A stretch of DNA of 64,000 nucleotides, from contig NZ_AP019777.1 in the NCBI RefSeq assembly GCF_019669905.1, positions 2,418,001 to 2,482,000 of the forward strand, in the 5' to 3' direction. A program made the translations under genes and the position numbers. The DNA comes from Methylomonas koyamae (lineage in GTDB: Bacteria; Pseudomonadota; Gammaproteobacteria; Methylococcales; Methylomonadaceae). This document shows, in pieces, positions 1-15,000 of the stretch (position 1 is the stretch's first letter; every line of letters begins with the position of its first letter). Below the pieces are notes generated by a model. The model worked only from the letters and a program-made list of their open reading frames with translations. It ran no database searches and was not told where the DNA came from.

Positions 1-2
1 AC

Positions 3-3000
3 GACAACGCGGTCGACTGGTTGTATGGCGACTTCGGCACCGGCGGTAACGAAGCCGGCTCTGGCCGCGACCACTTGTTCGGCCAGGGCGGCAACGACCT
101 GCTGTACGGCGAAGGCAACGACGACTTGATCGAGGGTACTGCCGGATTCAACCAAAACGAGACCTCGGGCGGTGCCGGTAATCTGATCGATTTCGGCAAT
201 GCCGGCGACAATGCCGCTTTCGCGGCGCCGGCTGCAACCCCGGCCCCGGCGTTGCACGCAATCGATTACAGCAATAGCCGGGCCGCGGCCAGCTTGCCGG
301 ATTACGCCGTGCAGCGCGGCCGCTGGGCCGATCTGGCCGGCGCCGCCGGCGAAGACGGCTTGTCCGGCAGCGGCGGACTGTCCACCGATCCGGCAATTGC
401 GGTAGCGGCGTCCGGCTCGCAATTCATTGCCTGGACCGACACCCGCAGCGGCAACCCGCAAGTCTTGGTGGCGCAATTGGTCGGCGGCGCCTGGGTGCAA
501 CTGGGCGGCAGCGCCAGCGGCGATGCGCTCGGCGCCGGCGTGTCCAAAACCGTCGCCGAAGCGGCGCGGCCCAGCATTGCCATAGACGCCAGCGGCGCGC
601 CCGTCGTAGCCTGGACTGCCGAGCACAACGGCCAGCGCGACATTCGCGTGGCCCGCTGGAATTCCGCCGCCGGCACCTGGGAAGCCTTGGGCACCTCGCT
701 GGCCGAGGCCGGCATTTCCGCGACCGGTACTGCCGGCGCGGCCAAATTGGTGGTTACCGCTAACGGCCCGGTGGTCGCGTGGCTGGACGGCAGTGCCGGC
801 GCCCAGCGCCTGTATGCCCGCAGCTTCGTCGGCGGGGTCTGGCAGGAAAGCGCGGCCGGTTCGGCCAGCGGCAACGGCATCGCCGGCGGCACGCTCAGCG
901 CCGATCTGCGCGATCTGGCCCTGGCCAGCGACGGTAACCGGGTCGCTGTGGCCTGGAGCGAGATGGTGTCCGGCGTCCGCCAAATTTATCTGCGCGAACT
1001 GAGCGGCGGCGCCTGGAACGCGCTGTCCGGTTCGGCCAGCGGCAGTGGCGTCAGCGGCATCGCCGATCCGGACTTGGCCGGCAGCATCAGCCACAACGCG
1101 ATGCCGAGCTTGAGTTATTTCAACGGCCAGTTGTTCGCCGCTTGGCAAACCCATTCCGACCAAGGCGCCGCCGTCGCGGTGGCGACCTTTGCCAATACCC
1201 CGGCCCGCACTCTGGCGCTGGTCGATACCATCGCCGCACCGGAATTGCCGGCCTCGCCGTCGCTCAGCGCCGGCGGCGATGCTTTGCGTTTGTTGTGGGT
1301 GCGGCAACCGCTGGAAAATCAACCAACCGATCTGTACGCGATGCGCTACAACGGCAGCCATTTCGTTGCCGAATTGCCTGGCGAAGCCAGCCCCGGCGGT
1401 TTCAGCCGCAGCGGCGGTATCGCCACGCAACTGGTTGCCGCCACCGACGCAACCGGCCGGACCAGCGTGGCCTGGCTGGATGCGATCAGCGGCCAGCCGG
1501 AAATTCATGCCCGCGGCATGAGCGCGACGGTAAGCCGCACTTTCTACGCCAATAGCGTCACCGGCATTCAGGCGATTCTGGACGGCAACGATTTGGCCGC
1601 CGGCGACTTCATCGTCGTCAACGGCAGCGTCAACGGCGACGTAACGATTGCAGCCGGCGATGCCGGCGTGGCCATCGTCGGCGCTCCGGGTTCGCGCATC
1701 GTCGGTTCGGTGACGGTAGCGGCCGGGGCCAATAACGTCCTGCTGCAAGGTCTGGACATTTCCGGCACGGTGACGGTGCAAGGCGCCAACGGCTTTACCT
1801 TGACCGAATCCAAAGCCGGCGCGGTAACGCTGCAAGGCGGCGCCAACGCCCAGATCACCGCCAACCAATTGAGCGGCAATCTGACGCTGCAGGGCGCGGT
1901 CAACGCTGCGTTGATCGATTCCAACCGGATCAATGCGGCCACCGGCCTGGATCTGCAAGCCGGTGCCGCGGTCAGCAATTTGACCGTCAGCCGTAACAAT
2001 TTCCAAGGTACCAACGGCATCGCGTTAAACGCCGCAGCCAGCGGCCGCATCCGCGACAACAGCATCAGCGCCAGCGCGACCGGTCTGAATATCGCCGCTG
2101 CGTTCAGCGGCTTGATCGACGGCAACCGGATCGCCAATGCCGGCGTCGGCGTGCGCTACGATGCCGCAGCGGCATTGGCCGGCAACACCATCAGCAACAA
2201 CACGGTCGGCATTCGGACCACGGTGGCCGGCAACAGTACCGGTTTGGGTTTCGTGGCCGGTTCCGGCGTCAACGACTTGGTCGGCAACGCGACCGGCATT
2301 CAGGCCGTGGCCGCCCAATTCCAGCAACAGCACGTGCGCGGCGGCAACGTCGGCGTGACCGGCTCCGGCATTATCGGCGGCACCTCGTTGGATCTGGCCA
2401 ACCTGATCGAAGGCGCTGCTACTGGTATCGCCAATTTCACCGGTATCGTTCAATACAGCCGGATCAGCGGCAACGGCGTCGGTATCGACGTGACCTCGGC
2501 CATGAGCGGTTTGAAAGTCTGGCACAACCTGATTTACCGCAATACCACCGCGGCATTGCGGATCACCGGTGCCAACGATATCCGCATTTACCAAAACACC
2601 TTCTACGCGCCCAGCGGCGACAACATTCGGATTCAGGGCGCCAGCGCCAACGTCGAGATTCAGGGCAACATCCTGTGGGCGGAAGCCGGATACGACATTT
2701 ACGTCGCCAACGACTCGCAATCCGGCTTCTACAGCGACTACAACAATCTGTACAAAACCGGCAGCGGCAAACTGGTTTATTGGACCAAAGACTTCGCCGA
2801 CGTATTGGATTGGCAGGCCGACGTGGCCCGCTACGATTTGCATTCGATCGGCGCCACCGTGGTCAATCCGAAATGGGCGGAACCGCGTTTCGTCGACCGG
2901 GCGGCCGACGATTACCGCCTGTACGACGTGGTGGCCGGCTTGCGCTTCACCAGCCCGGACCTCGACGCCTCCAACGTCCTGCTCGACCAGGCGGTACCGC

Positions 3001-6000
3001 CGCATTACCTGAATCTGATCAACAACAGCGGCTTCGAAACCGGTCTGAACGGCTGGACCGTCAACAACGGCGGCGCCATCAAAACCGGTTCGCCGTCAGC
3101 TTACGAAGGTAGCCAGTATTTCAACGCCGGCAATATCGAGCAAGGCTTTGCCGAGCAAAGCATCAACCTATTGACGGCCGGATTCACGGTACAACAGATC
3201 GATTCCGGCCTGCTGGACTTAGCCTTCGGCGGCCGGGTCCGCGCCGCGGCCGAGGCGCCGCGCGATGCCGGTAGCGTGTCCTTGATTTTCCTCGACGCGG
3301 CCGGCAACGAATTGCGCCGGCAGGATGTCGAGGCGTTGAATACCGCCGACCGCTGGGAACTGGTCGGCGCCAGAGTTACCGCGCCGGTCGGCGCCCGCTT
3401 CGCGGTATTGCGTTTCGCCGCCGACCGCAACAGCGGCAGCAGCGACGACGTTTGGTTCGATACCGGCTTTGTCTACCAGGTGGCCGACAGTTACGTCGCC
3501 AATCTGGGCGCATACGGCGCCGGCACCCACGAGCCGGCGACCACGACCGCACCGCGCATCGAATTGCGCTTCCCGGACATGTACACCGATTGGGAGAAAA
3601 ACGAACCGGTGGCGATCCGTTGGGAAACACTGAACAATCTGGCGAATTCGCCGGTGCGCATCGATCTGTTGCAAGACACCGCCGACGGTCCGCGGCTTGT
3701 AACCAATATCGTCGCGTCTACCCCGGACGACGGCAATTTCATCTGGATTCCGGCCAACAGCGGTATCGACTTCGGTACCAAAGGCTTGCGCATCCAGGTC
3801 TCGCTGGTCAATGCGCCGGCGGTGATCGACCGTAGCCAGGAAACCTTCAGCGTACCGGAAGACGGCCAAAATTACTACGTCGACGACCAAAGCAACGTCG
3901 GCGATGCCTATACGCCGGGCGCGGTCGGCGACAACCGCAACACCGGCAAGACCGCCGCCACGCCGAAACCGAATCCGGTCAACGTGTTCCGCGCTTACGA
4001 TCTGAAAGCCGGCGACACGCTGTATATCGACACCGGCGATTACCCGATGATCGATCCGATCGCGGTGTCCGGCACCGTCGACGTCAGTCTGGTCGCGGGT
4101 CCGGGCATGGGCCGCGACGAGGGCTTCACCATCACCGGCCCGGCCGACACCAGCCTGATCGCCAAATTGTTCCCGGCCATTCCGGGCGACCGCAGCCGGG
4201 CTTTGATCGACTTGAACGACGCCGACTTCGTCAGCGTCAACCATTTGACCTTGCAAAATGCCCAGCGCGGCCTGTACGTTCACGACGGCTCCGACAGTTT
4301 CAGCGCCAGTTACCTGACCGCCAGCGGCCACGCCCAGCAGGGTATTTCTATCGCCACCGCCTCGCAGTTCGGCGATCTGGACCATCTGGCCAGCTTCAAC
4401 AACCAGGCCGGCGGCGTCGTGGTCAGCGGCAACATCCGCGCGCTGACCAATTCCGTGGCTTATGCCAATACCGGCGACGGTTTCAACGTCAGCGGCGCTA
4501 TCGAAACGGCCAGCGCAAACATCGCCTACAACAACAGCGATTGGGGCTTCGAGTTCAGCCAACCGGGCGCGGCGGCCATCGTCCGTAACCAGTCCTACAA
4601 TAACCGGGCCGGCATCCACGTCAGCAACAGCAGCGCCGGCATCGCCCGGATCGGCGACGACGATCTGGCGGCCGGCAACGGCAACCTGGTCTACAACAAC
4701 CGCGACGGCGGCATCTACGCCTACTACGGCGCGCTGGTGGCCGGCAACACGGTTTATGGCCATCTGACCAGCGGCGCCTGGGGCATTTACGGCTACAGCA
4801 ACGTCACCACTCGTTCCAACGTGGTCTACGGCAATACCCAGGGGATTTACGCCTGGTTCGGCAGCGTCGAAACCAATCGGGTTTACGCTAACAGCGCCGA
4901 CGGCGTGCGCACCGAGAATTCGGATGTGGTCGGCAACGTAATTTATTCGAATGCGGTCGGCTTGCGCGTCGGCCAGAATTACAACACGCCGCGTACCGGC
5001 CGTAACAACCTGATTTACGCCAATAGCCAAGCCGGGGCCTTGCTCAGCGGCGACCGTTTTACCTTTATCAATAACACCGTGGTGCAACCTCTGGGCGATG
5101 CGCTGCGGGTCAGCGACGCCAGCAACACCGGCGTGTTCAATAACATTATCGGTGCGGACACCGGTTATACCATCAGCGTGGCGTCCAACAGCCAAGTCGG
5201 TTTCCAAGCCGATTACAACTTGTTCCTGCCGCGCAGCTCCGGCGTATTCGGCCAATGGCAGGGCATCGACCGGGCCAACCTGACCAGTTGGCGCTCCGCC
5301 TCGTTCACCGACGCCAACAGTCTGGTGGCCGACCCGCATTTCGCCGACGCCGATGGTGCCGACAACCAATTGGGTTATGTCGATGTCACTCAAGACGGCC
5401 GCGACGACGATTTCCACGAAAGCAGCGCTTACGGCGGCTTTGCCGGCGGTAGCGGTTTGGCGCCGGTGCGTAGCACGACGACCAATCTGCCGGTCATGAT
5501 TGCCGCCTCGGCTTTTACCGCCACCGTGCAATCGGCTGCCATCGACCGCGGCCGCGCCAGCGACGCTTACGCCAACGAACCGGCGCCGAACGGCGGTTAC
5601 ATCAACATCGGTGCCTACGGCAACACGGCCCAGGCCGGCCGCAGCCCGGCGCAGTACATCACCGTGTTGTCGCCTAACGGCGGCGAACGCATCGGCCAGG
5701 ACAGCGCGGTCGAAATTCGCTGGCGTTCGTTCGGCTTCGGCGGCAACGTCAACATCGAATACCGCGGCGGCAGCGCTGGCGATTTCACCACGCTGGCCAG
5801 CGGCGAAGCCAACGACGGCAGTTTCAACTGGGCGGTGAATGCCGGCCTGTTCAACGCCGCCAGCGATTACCAAATCCGGATCAGTTCGGTCGACGTTCCG
5901 GCCATAGACGATGCCAGCGACAGTAATTTCTCGGTGATCGCCCCGATCACTTACTACTACGTCAACGACAATTCGCTGACCGGCGACGAATACACCAGCG

Positions 6001-9000
6001 CGGTCGGTAACGACGCCAACGACGGCTTGTCGCCGGACCAACCGAAGGCGTCGATCCGTGCAATTCTCGATACCTACGATTTGAAACCGGGCGACGTGGT
6101 GCTGGTCGATGCCGGCTTATACAGCCTGGGCACCAACATCTTTGTTACCGCCCAAGACAGCGGCGTAACGATTCGCGGTGCGGTGGAACACGAGACGCGT
6201 TTGGACCGTGGCAACAAGAACAGCGGCGCTTACGTATTCGAGTTGCAAGGAGCGGACGACGTCAGTCTGGAGCACTTATCGATCACCGGCGGTTACGGCG
6301 GCATCCAAGCGGCCAACGGCCAGGACAGCGACCACCTGAGCCTCATCGACAGCCGGGTGTGGAACAACAACTACGCGATCAGCATCGACACCAGCAACGA
6401 CTTCTTCGTACTGAGCGGCAGCGTGGTCGAATACAGCGCCAACCGCGGCGTCTACGTCAACGGCAGCGATGCCTTGATCGAAGGCAACGAAATCGCCCGC
6501 AACAGCGGCTGGGGCATCGACATCAGCGGCTCGCGCGGCCGGGTGCTGAACAACAGCGTCTACGCCAACAGCAGCGGCGGCATCAACGCCAGCGTCAACA
6601 ACGGCTGGAACAACCGCATACTGGTGCAAGGCAACCGTTCCTTCGACAACGCCAGCGGCACCAACATCGCCGGCTACTACAACAGCGAAGTGCGCGGCAA
6701 CGAAGTTTGGGGCAGCGCCTACGGCATCGCCGTCTACTACGGCGCGCAAGCCACAGGCAACCAAGCCTGGGGCAACACCACCGGTCTGTACGGCTACAGC
6801 AACGCCATCGTGCAAGACAACCGGGTCTGGGCCAACGGCACCGGCATCACGCTGTACTACGGCAGCACCGCCCAAGGCAACCGGGTTTACGGCAACAGCG
6901 GCGCCGGCGTCTACGTCAGCACCTACGACAACCTGGTGACCAACAACGTCATCGAAGCCAACGGCGGCGCCGGCGTGCAACTGGACGGCGCCTACCAATC
7001 CGGCAGCCGCACCCGGGTCGAAAACAACACCATCGTCGCCACCGGCAGCGCCTCGGCGATCCAAGTGCAGGGCAGCAGCACCAATATCCGCATCCGCAAC
7101 AACATCCTCGACGTGCGCGGCAGCGGCTATGCCCTGAACGTCGCCAGCGACAGCCAACAAGGCTACCTGAGCGACTACAACCTGTTCATGCTCGGCGCCA
7201 GCGCCAAACTGGCCTACTGGGAAGACCGGCCGTTCGCCAACCGCACCGACTGGTTCTACGAAGTCGGCCAGGACCGCAACAGCCTGACCGCCGACGCCCG
7301 CTTCATCGACATCGACGGCGCCGACGGCGTGGTCGGCTGGGACGGCAGCGTAGTCACGGGCAGCGCGCGCATCGTCGACGACGGCGATCCGACCTTCGCC
7401 ACGACCGGCAGTTGGACCACCGTTGCCAGCAACGGCAGCACCCAGCCGCGCGGCGGCGACGTCCGCAACAGCGCGGCCGGCGACGGCAGCAGCCAGGCCA
7501 GCTGGAGCTTCGACGGCCTGAGCGCCGGCTACTACCGGGTGGCGGCGACCTGGCCCTACCAATGGCAAAGCTCGCCCGGCTTCAGCGGCAACTCCAACTA
7601 CCGCATCTACGACGGCGACGTCGTGGTCGGCTCCGATGTGGTCAACCAATATGCCAATGCCGCCTCGGCGTCCAACGGCTATAGCGCCGACGGCAGCAAC
7701 TGGGACGTACTGGGCGTAGTGCGCATCAGCGGCGCCAGCCTGAAAGTCGTGCTGGACAACCTGGCCAACGGCATCGTGCTGGCCGACGCAGTGCGGATCG
7801 AACGCCTGAACGGCGACTTCGGCCAGGACGACGACCTGCACCTGCAAAACAGCTCTCCGGCCATCGACCGCGGCGACCCGAACAGCCCCAACCTGAGCGA
7901 ACCGCGGCCGAACGGCGGCCGGATCGACCTGGGTGCCTACGGCAACACCAGCCAAGCCAACGTCAGCCCGGATCCGTTGATCCAGATTCTGAGCCCGAAC
8001 GGCCTGGAGAAATTCGAAACCGGCGTGCCGGTCACCGTCAACTGGCGCAGCGACGGCCTGTTGCCGTACGACAGCGTGTTCCTGCTGGATACCGGCCAAG
8101 ACACCGGCACCGGCGTCGACAACTGGCAGGCACAACAAGGCTACCGGACCGACGGCAACAACAACTACGGCAGCATTGCCGCCGGTACCGCCATCGACCT
8201 GAGCGGCGCCGGCGCCAATGCCGCGCCGGAAGCGGTCTACCGCAGCTACGCCTACACCCAAAGCGGCGTCGGCAGCAAACTCGGCTACACCATTGCCGCT
8301 CAAGACGGCGGCTACCAACTGGTGCTGCACTTTGCCGAACCGAGCAACGTTGCCATCGGCAGCCGGCTGTTCGACATCGTCGCCAACGGCACCACCATTG
8401 CGACCAACGTCGACGTGCGCGCCCTGGCCGGCGGCATCAACAAAGCCCTGGTGCTGAGCTACGACATCAACGTAACGGGCGGGCAAGGCCTCAACGTCGA
8501 ACTGGTCAACCGCAGCAACAGCAACGCCGCCTTCCTGAACGGCCTGGAACTGCGCCAAGCCAACGCCAACGGCGTCGCCAACCCGGTACTGAGCCTGGAA
8601 GCCTCCACCGACAACGGCGCCAGCTGGACCACCGTTGCCACCGGCTTGACCATGGACCGTTACGGCCGCGGCCAGACTACCTGGACGCCGACCGACGAAA
8701 CCGTCGGCAACACGGCCTTGCTGCGGATCAGCGCGACGATCAACCCGATTAGCGGCAGCATCACGGTCAACGACACCAGCGACGAAGGCTTTTTGATCGC
8801 CAACGCCGGCAAGGCGTATTACGTCAACGACGGCAGCACGGTTGGGGACGAATACACCACGGCGGTAGGCGACAACGCCAACAGCGGCAAAGACCCGAAC
8901 CGGCCGATGGCCAGCTTGGCGGCCTTGCTGCGGGCTTACGACCTGGATGCCGGCGACGTGATCTACGTCGACAGCGGCAACTACAGCCTGGCGACCAACA

Positions 9001-12000
9001 TCGTCCTCGGCAGCCAAGACAGCGGCGTAACGATCAAAGGTGCGGTGGAACACGAGACGCGTTTGGACCGTGGCAACAAGAACAGCGGCGCTTACGTATT
9101 CGAGTTGCAAGGAGCGGACGACGTCAGTCTGGAGCACTTATCGATCACCGGCGGTTACGGCGGCATCCAAGCAGCCAACGGCCAGGACAGCGACCACCTG
9201 AGCCTCATCGACAGCCGGGTGTGGAACAACAACTACGCGATCAGCATCGACACCAGCAACGACTTCTTCGTGTTGAGCGGCAGCGTGGTCGAATACAGCA
9301 ACAACCGCGGCGTCTACGTCAACGGCAGCGATGCCTTGATCGAAGGCAACGAAATCGCCCGCAACAGCGGCTGGGGCATCGACATCAGCGGCTCGCGCGG
9401 CCGGGTGCTGAACAACAGCGTCTACGCCAACAGCAGCGGCGGCATCAACGCCAGCGTCAACAACGGCTGGAACAACCGCATACTGGTGCAAGGCAACCGT
9501 TCCTTCGACAACGCCAGCGGCACCAACATCGCCGGCTACTACAACAGCGAAGTGCGCGGCAACGAAGTTTGGGGCAGCGCCTACGGCATCGCCGTCTACT
9601 ACGGCGCGCAAGCCACAGGCAACCAAGCCTGGGGCAACACCACCGGTCTGTACGGCTACAGCAACGCCATCGTGCAAGACAACCGGGTCTGGGCCAACGG
9701 CACCGGCATCACGCTGTACTACGGCAGCACCGCCCAAGGCAACCGGGTTTACGGCAACAGCGGCGCCGGCGTCTACGTCAGCACCTACGACAACCTGGTG
9801 ACCAACAACGTCATCGAAGCCAACGGCGGCGCCGGCGTGCAACTGGACGGCGCCTACCAATCCGGCAGCCGCACCCGGGTCGAAAACAACACCATCGTCG
9901 CGACCGGCAGCGCCTCGGCGATCCAAGTGCAGGGCAGCAGCAGCAACGTCCGCATCCGCAACAACATCCTCGACGTGCGCGGCAGCGGCTATGCCCTGAA
10001 CGTCGCCAGCGACAGCCAACAAGGCTACCTGAGCGACTACAACCTGTTCATGCTCGGCGCCAGCGCCAAACTGGCCTACTGGGAAGATCGGCCATTCGCC
10101 AACCGCACCGACTGGTTCTACGAAGTCGGCCAGGACCGCAACAGCCTGACCGCCGACGCCCGCTTCATCGACATCGACGGCGCCGACGGCGTGGTTGGCT
10201 GGGACGGCAGCGTAGTCACGGGCAGCGCGCGCATCGTCGACGACGGCGACCCGACCTTCGCCACGACCGGCAGTTGGACCACCGTTGCCAGCAACGGCAG
10301 CACCCAGCCGCGCGGCGGCGACGTCCGCAACAGCGCGGCCGGCGACGGCAGCAGCCAAGCCAGCTGGAGCTTCGACGGCCTGAGCGCCGGCTACTACCGG
10401 GTGGCGGCGACCTGGCCCTACCAATGGCAAAGCTCGCCCGGCTTCAGCGGCAACTCCAACTACCGCATCTACGACGGCGACGTCGTGGTCGGCTCCGATG
10501 TGGTCAACCAATATGCCAATGCCGCCTCGGCGTCCAACGGCTATAGCGCCGACGGCAGCAACTGGGACGTACTGGGCGTAGTGCGCATCAGCGGCGCCAG
10601 CCTGAAAGTCGTGCTGGACAACCTGGCCAACGGCATCGTGCTGGCCGACGCAGTGCGGATCGAACGCCTGAACGGCGACTTCGGCCAGGACGACGACCTG
10701 CACCTGCAAAACAGCTCTCCGGCCATCGACCGCGGCGACCCGAACAGCCCCAACCTGAGCGAACCGCGGCCGAACGGCGGCCGGATCGACCTGGGTGCCT
10801 ACGGCAACACCAGCCAAGCCAACGTCAGCCCGGATCCGTTGATCCAGATTCTGAGCCCGAACGGCCTGGAGAAATTCGAAACCGGCGTGCCGGTCACCGT
10901 CAACTGGCGCAGCGACGGCCTGTTGCCGTACGACAGCGTGTTCCTGCTGGATACCGGCCAAGACACCGGCACCGGCGTCGACAACTGGCAGGCACAACAA
11001 GGCTACCGGACCGACGGCAACAACAACTACGGCAGCATTGCCGCCGGTACCGCCATCGACCTGAGCGGCGCCGGCGCCAATGCCGCGCCGGAAGCGGTCT
11101 ACCGCAGCTACGCCTACACCCAAAGCGGCGTCGGCAGCAAACTCGGCTACACCATTGCCGCTCAAGACGGCGGCTACCAACTGGTGCTGCACTTTGCCGA
11201 ACCGAGCAACGTTGCCATCGGCAGCCGGCTGTTCGACATCGTCGCCAACGGCACCACCATTGCGACCAACGTCGACGTGCGCGCCCTGGCCGGCGGCATC
11301 AACAAAGCCCTGGTGCTGAGCTACGACATCAACGTAACGGGCGGGCAAGGCCTCAACGTCGAACTGGTCAACCGCAGCAACAGCAACGCCGCCTTCCTGA
11401 ACGGCCTGGAACTGCGCCAAGCCAACGCCAACGGCGTCGCCAACCCGGTACTGAGCCTGGAAGCCTCCACCGACAACGGCGCCAGCTGGACCACCGTTGC
11501 CACCGGCTTGACCATGGACCGTTACGGCCGCGGCCAGACTACCTGGACGCCGACCGACGAAACCGTCGGCAACACGGCCTTGCTGCGGATCAGCGCGACG
11601 ATCAACCCGATTAGCGGCAGCATCACGGTCAACGACACCAGCGACGAAGGCTTTTTGATCGCCAACGCCGGCAAGGCGTATTACGTCAACGACGGCAGCA
11701 CGGTTGGGGACGAATACACCACGGCGGTAGGCGACAACGCCAACAGCGGCAAAGACCCGAACCGGCCGATGGCCAGCTTGGCGGCCTTGCTGCGGGCTTA
11801 CGACCTGGATGCCGGCGACGTGATCTACGTCGACAGCGGCAACTACAGCCTGGCGACCAACATCGTCCTCGGCAGCCAAGACAGCGGCGTAACGATCAAG
11901 GGCGCAGTGCAGCCCGGACACGCCAGCGTGCTGGATCGCGGCAACGTCAACACCGGTGCTTACGCCATCGATTTGCAAGGCGCCGATAGCGTGACCTTGG

Positions 12001-15000
12001 ACCATCTGGGCATGACCGGCGCCAATATCGGCGTTTACGCCAGCAATTCCGCCGATTCCGACGCCGTTACCGTTAAGGACAGCCGGATTTGGGGACACAA
12101 CCAATACGGTTTGTATATTAACGCCGGCAACGACAACTTCACGCTGTCCGGCTCGCAAGTGTTCGGTACCACCACTTACCACGGCGTGCACGTGCTGGCT
12201 TCCGGCGCCCGGATTTTGAATAACGACGTCTACGGCAACGCGCAATTGGGTATCTACAGCGGATACAACGGCAGCGGCACCGCGGTTCGGATCGAGGGCA
12301 ACAAGGTCCACGATAACGCCGGCAGCGGTATAGACGCAGATTACAATACCGATATCGTCGGCAATGAGGTTTTCAACCAGTTGAACAACGGCCGCTACGG
12401 TATCGTCATTGCTAATAGCGCCCGCGCCAGCGCCAACTTTGTCCACCACAACGATGCCGGCATGAACGTTACCTATAGCGCTGTGGCGGCCGGCAACGAG
12501 GTGTACGCCAACACCAAGAGCGGCATCTCGCTGTATTCGGCGACCGCGCGCGGCAACCGGGTCTACAGCAACTCGACCGGTATGGTCGATACCGGCTACG
12601 CCACGATCGAGAACAACGTGGTTTACGCCAATACCAATATCGGTATCCAGTTCACCGGTACCCATACCGCGAGCGACGCCAACCAGGTGACCCGCAGCAA
12701 TACGCTGTACCAGCCGGTCGGCGATGCGATTCTGATCGGCAGCGGCGGCAGTAACGTGCAGTTGCACAACAACATCGTCATGGTCGATGCCGGTTTCGGT
12801 ATCAATGCCGCGACAGTCGCCAACCTGGTGCAATCCGACTACAACCTGTTCCATCTGACCCAGGCCGGCGCTCGCACCGGTTTGTGGGGCGCGGCGCAAC
12901 AGGCCAGCCTGGCCGATTGGCGCACTGCCAGCAGCAAGGATGCGAATAGCAAGGCCGGTAATCCGTTGTTCCTGGATATCGACGGCGCCGACAACGTGCT
13001 GGGCGAGAAAGGTTTGGTGGCCGGCAACGGCTTCGACGACAACTTCGGATTGCGCGCCAATTCTGCGGCGATCGATGCGGCCAATATGTATACCGCGACC
13101 GCGACCGATATCGACGGACTGGCCCGCCGCGACGACCCGAGCGTGGCCAACAGCGGCGACGGCTTACCGTTATACGTCGCCACTGCCCAAGCCGGCAGCA
13201 GTTTCGCCAACGTCGGCACCAAGCTCAACCTGCGGCAAAGCGATTACGCGACGACCTACACGATACCGTTCGCCTTCCCGTTCTACGGCAAGACATACAC
13301 GACGGCCTATATCAACTCGAACGGTTTTATCCAGTTCGGTTCGTCGACCAACGCCTATAACGGCAATAACAGCAATACGCTGGACGGTTTAATCAACAAT
13401 GTGCGCATCGCGCCGCTGTGGGATAACCTGTCGACCTCGGTCGCCGACACTAGCCGCGACGTCTACGTCGATGCCACGGTCGCCAACCAGTTGACCGTGC
13501 GCTGGGCTGCGGTGGTCGAAGGCACCAATAATCCGGTCAATTTCTCGGTAACGTTGTTCAGCGACGGCCGCTTCCGCTTCGATTACGGTCCGAGCGCGAG
13601 CGGTTTGACGCCGACGGTCGGCGTCTCTGCGGGTAACGGCCAAACCTATGTGTTGGCGCCCTACGACGGCGTCAGCGATTTGTCGGCGGTGGCGTCGCTG
13701 GAGTGGGCGGCTACGCCGGGATTGAATTATTACGATATCGGTGCTTACGAGTTTCTCGGCAATTCCAACGATACCATCGCACCGCAAGTGGTTTCGATCA
13801 GCCAATTGCCGACCGACGGCGGCACCACCTCGGCCGCATTCAGCAGTTTGCAGATCGATTTCAGCGAAGCGCTGGACCGGATCAGCGCCCGCAGTCCGGC
13901 CAACTACGAATTGTTGGCGGCCGGTGCCGACAACAACTTCGGCACGCCGGACGATACCCGGATTGCGGTTAAACCCGGCTATTCGTTCCCGGAAACCAAT
14001 TTGACGCTGCAATTGACCGACGGCGTATTGGCGGAAGGTAAGTACCGGCTGCGCCTGTCCGGCACCTTGGGCATCTTCGACACGGCCGGCAATTTGCTGG
14101 ACGGCAATGCCGACGGCGTCGCCGGCGGCGATTATCTGCGCGAGTTCACGATAGACCGCTCCGGCAACCAACCGCCGACTGCAACCGATGCGGTCGCCAG
14201 CGTCAACGAAAATAGCAGCGTATTGATCACGCTGGCCGGTACCGATCCGAACGGCGATCCGTTGTCTTTCAGTTTGGTCGGCTCGCCGTTGTACGGCGCG
14301 TTGTCGGATTTCGACCCCGCCACGCGCACGGTACGTTATACGCCGAATGCGAATTTCAACGGCACCGACAGTTTCAAATTCCGCGTCGACGACGGTAGCC
14401 TGGGCACCGACGACGGCAACGTCATCGTCAATGTGTTGCCGGTCAACAGCGCTCCGGTCGCGTTGGGCGCCAGCGCCGCAACCGACGAGGATACGGCAGT
14501 GCAAATCCTGCTGCCGGCAACCGATCTGGAAACGACACAGCCGCAACTGAATTACGCGCTGGGCAGCGCGCCGGCCCACGGCAGCCTGATCCAAGGTAGT
14601 AACGGCTTGTGGACGTATACCCCCGATGCCGATTTCCAAGGTACCGACAGCTTCACCTACAGCGTGACCGACCGCGGCGATCCCGACGGTTCGCCGGGCA
14701 ATGCGCTGACTTCGGCGCCGGCCACCGTGACGATTACCGTGCGGCCGGTCAACGACGCGCCGCGGATACCGGCCATCGCCGCGCAAAACGTGGCGGAAGG
14801 CGACACGCTGACCTTTAATATCGCTGCAAACGATCCGGACAATGCCAGCTTGACTTATAGTCTGGTGGGCACGCCGCCGGCGGGGGCCAATATCGATTCG
14901 GCTACCGGCTTATTTAGCTGGACGCCGACCGACGGCAATAGCGTGCAGACCTTCACGGTACGGGTCAGCGACGGTGTGCTGGCGACCGAGGCCAACTTCG

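Noticed and set aside
9138-12899. Long antisense open frame of about 1,250 codons opposite the giant gene (and a similar one at 6276-9137)
   Set aside because: Composition is valine/aspartate/alanine-rich, as expected from antisense reading of a GC-rich repetitive gene; there is no domain, start site or independent context.
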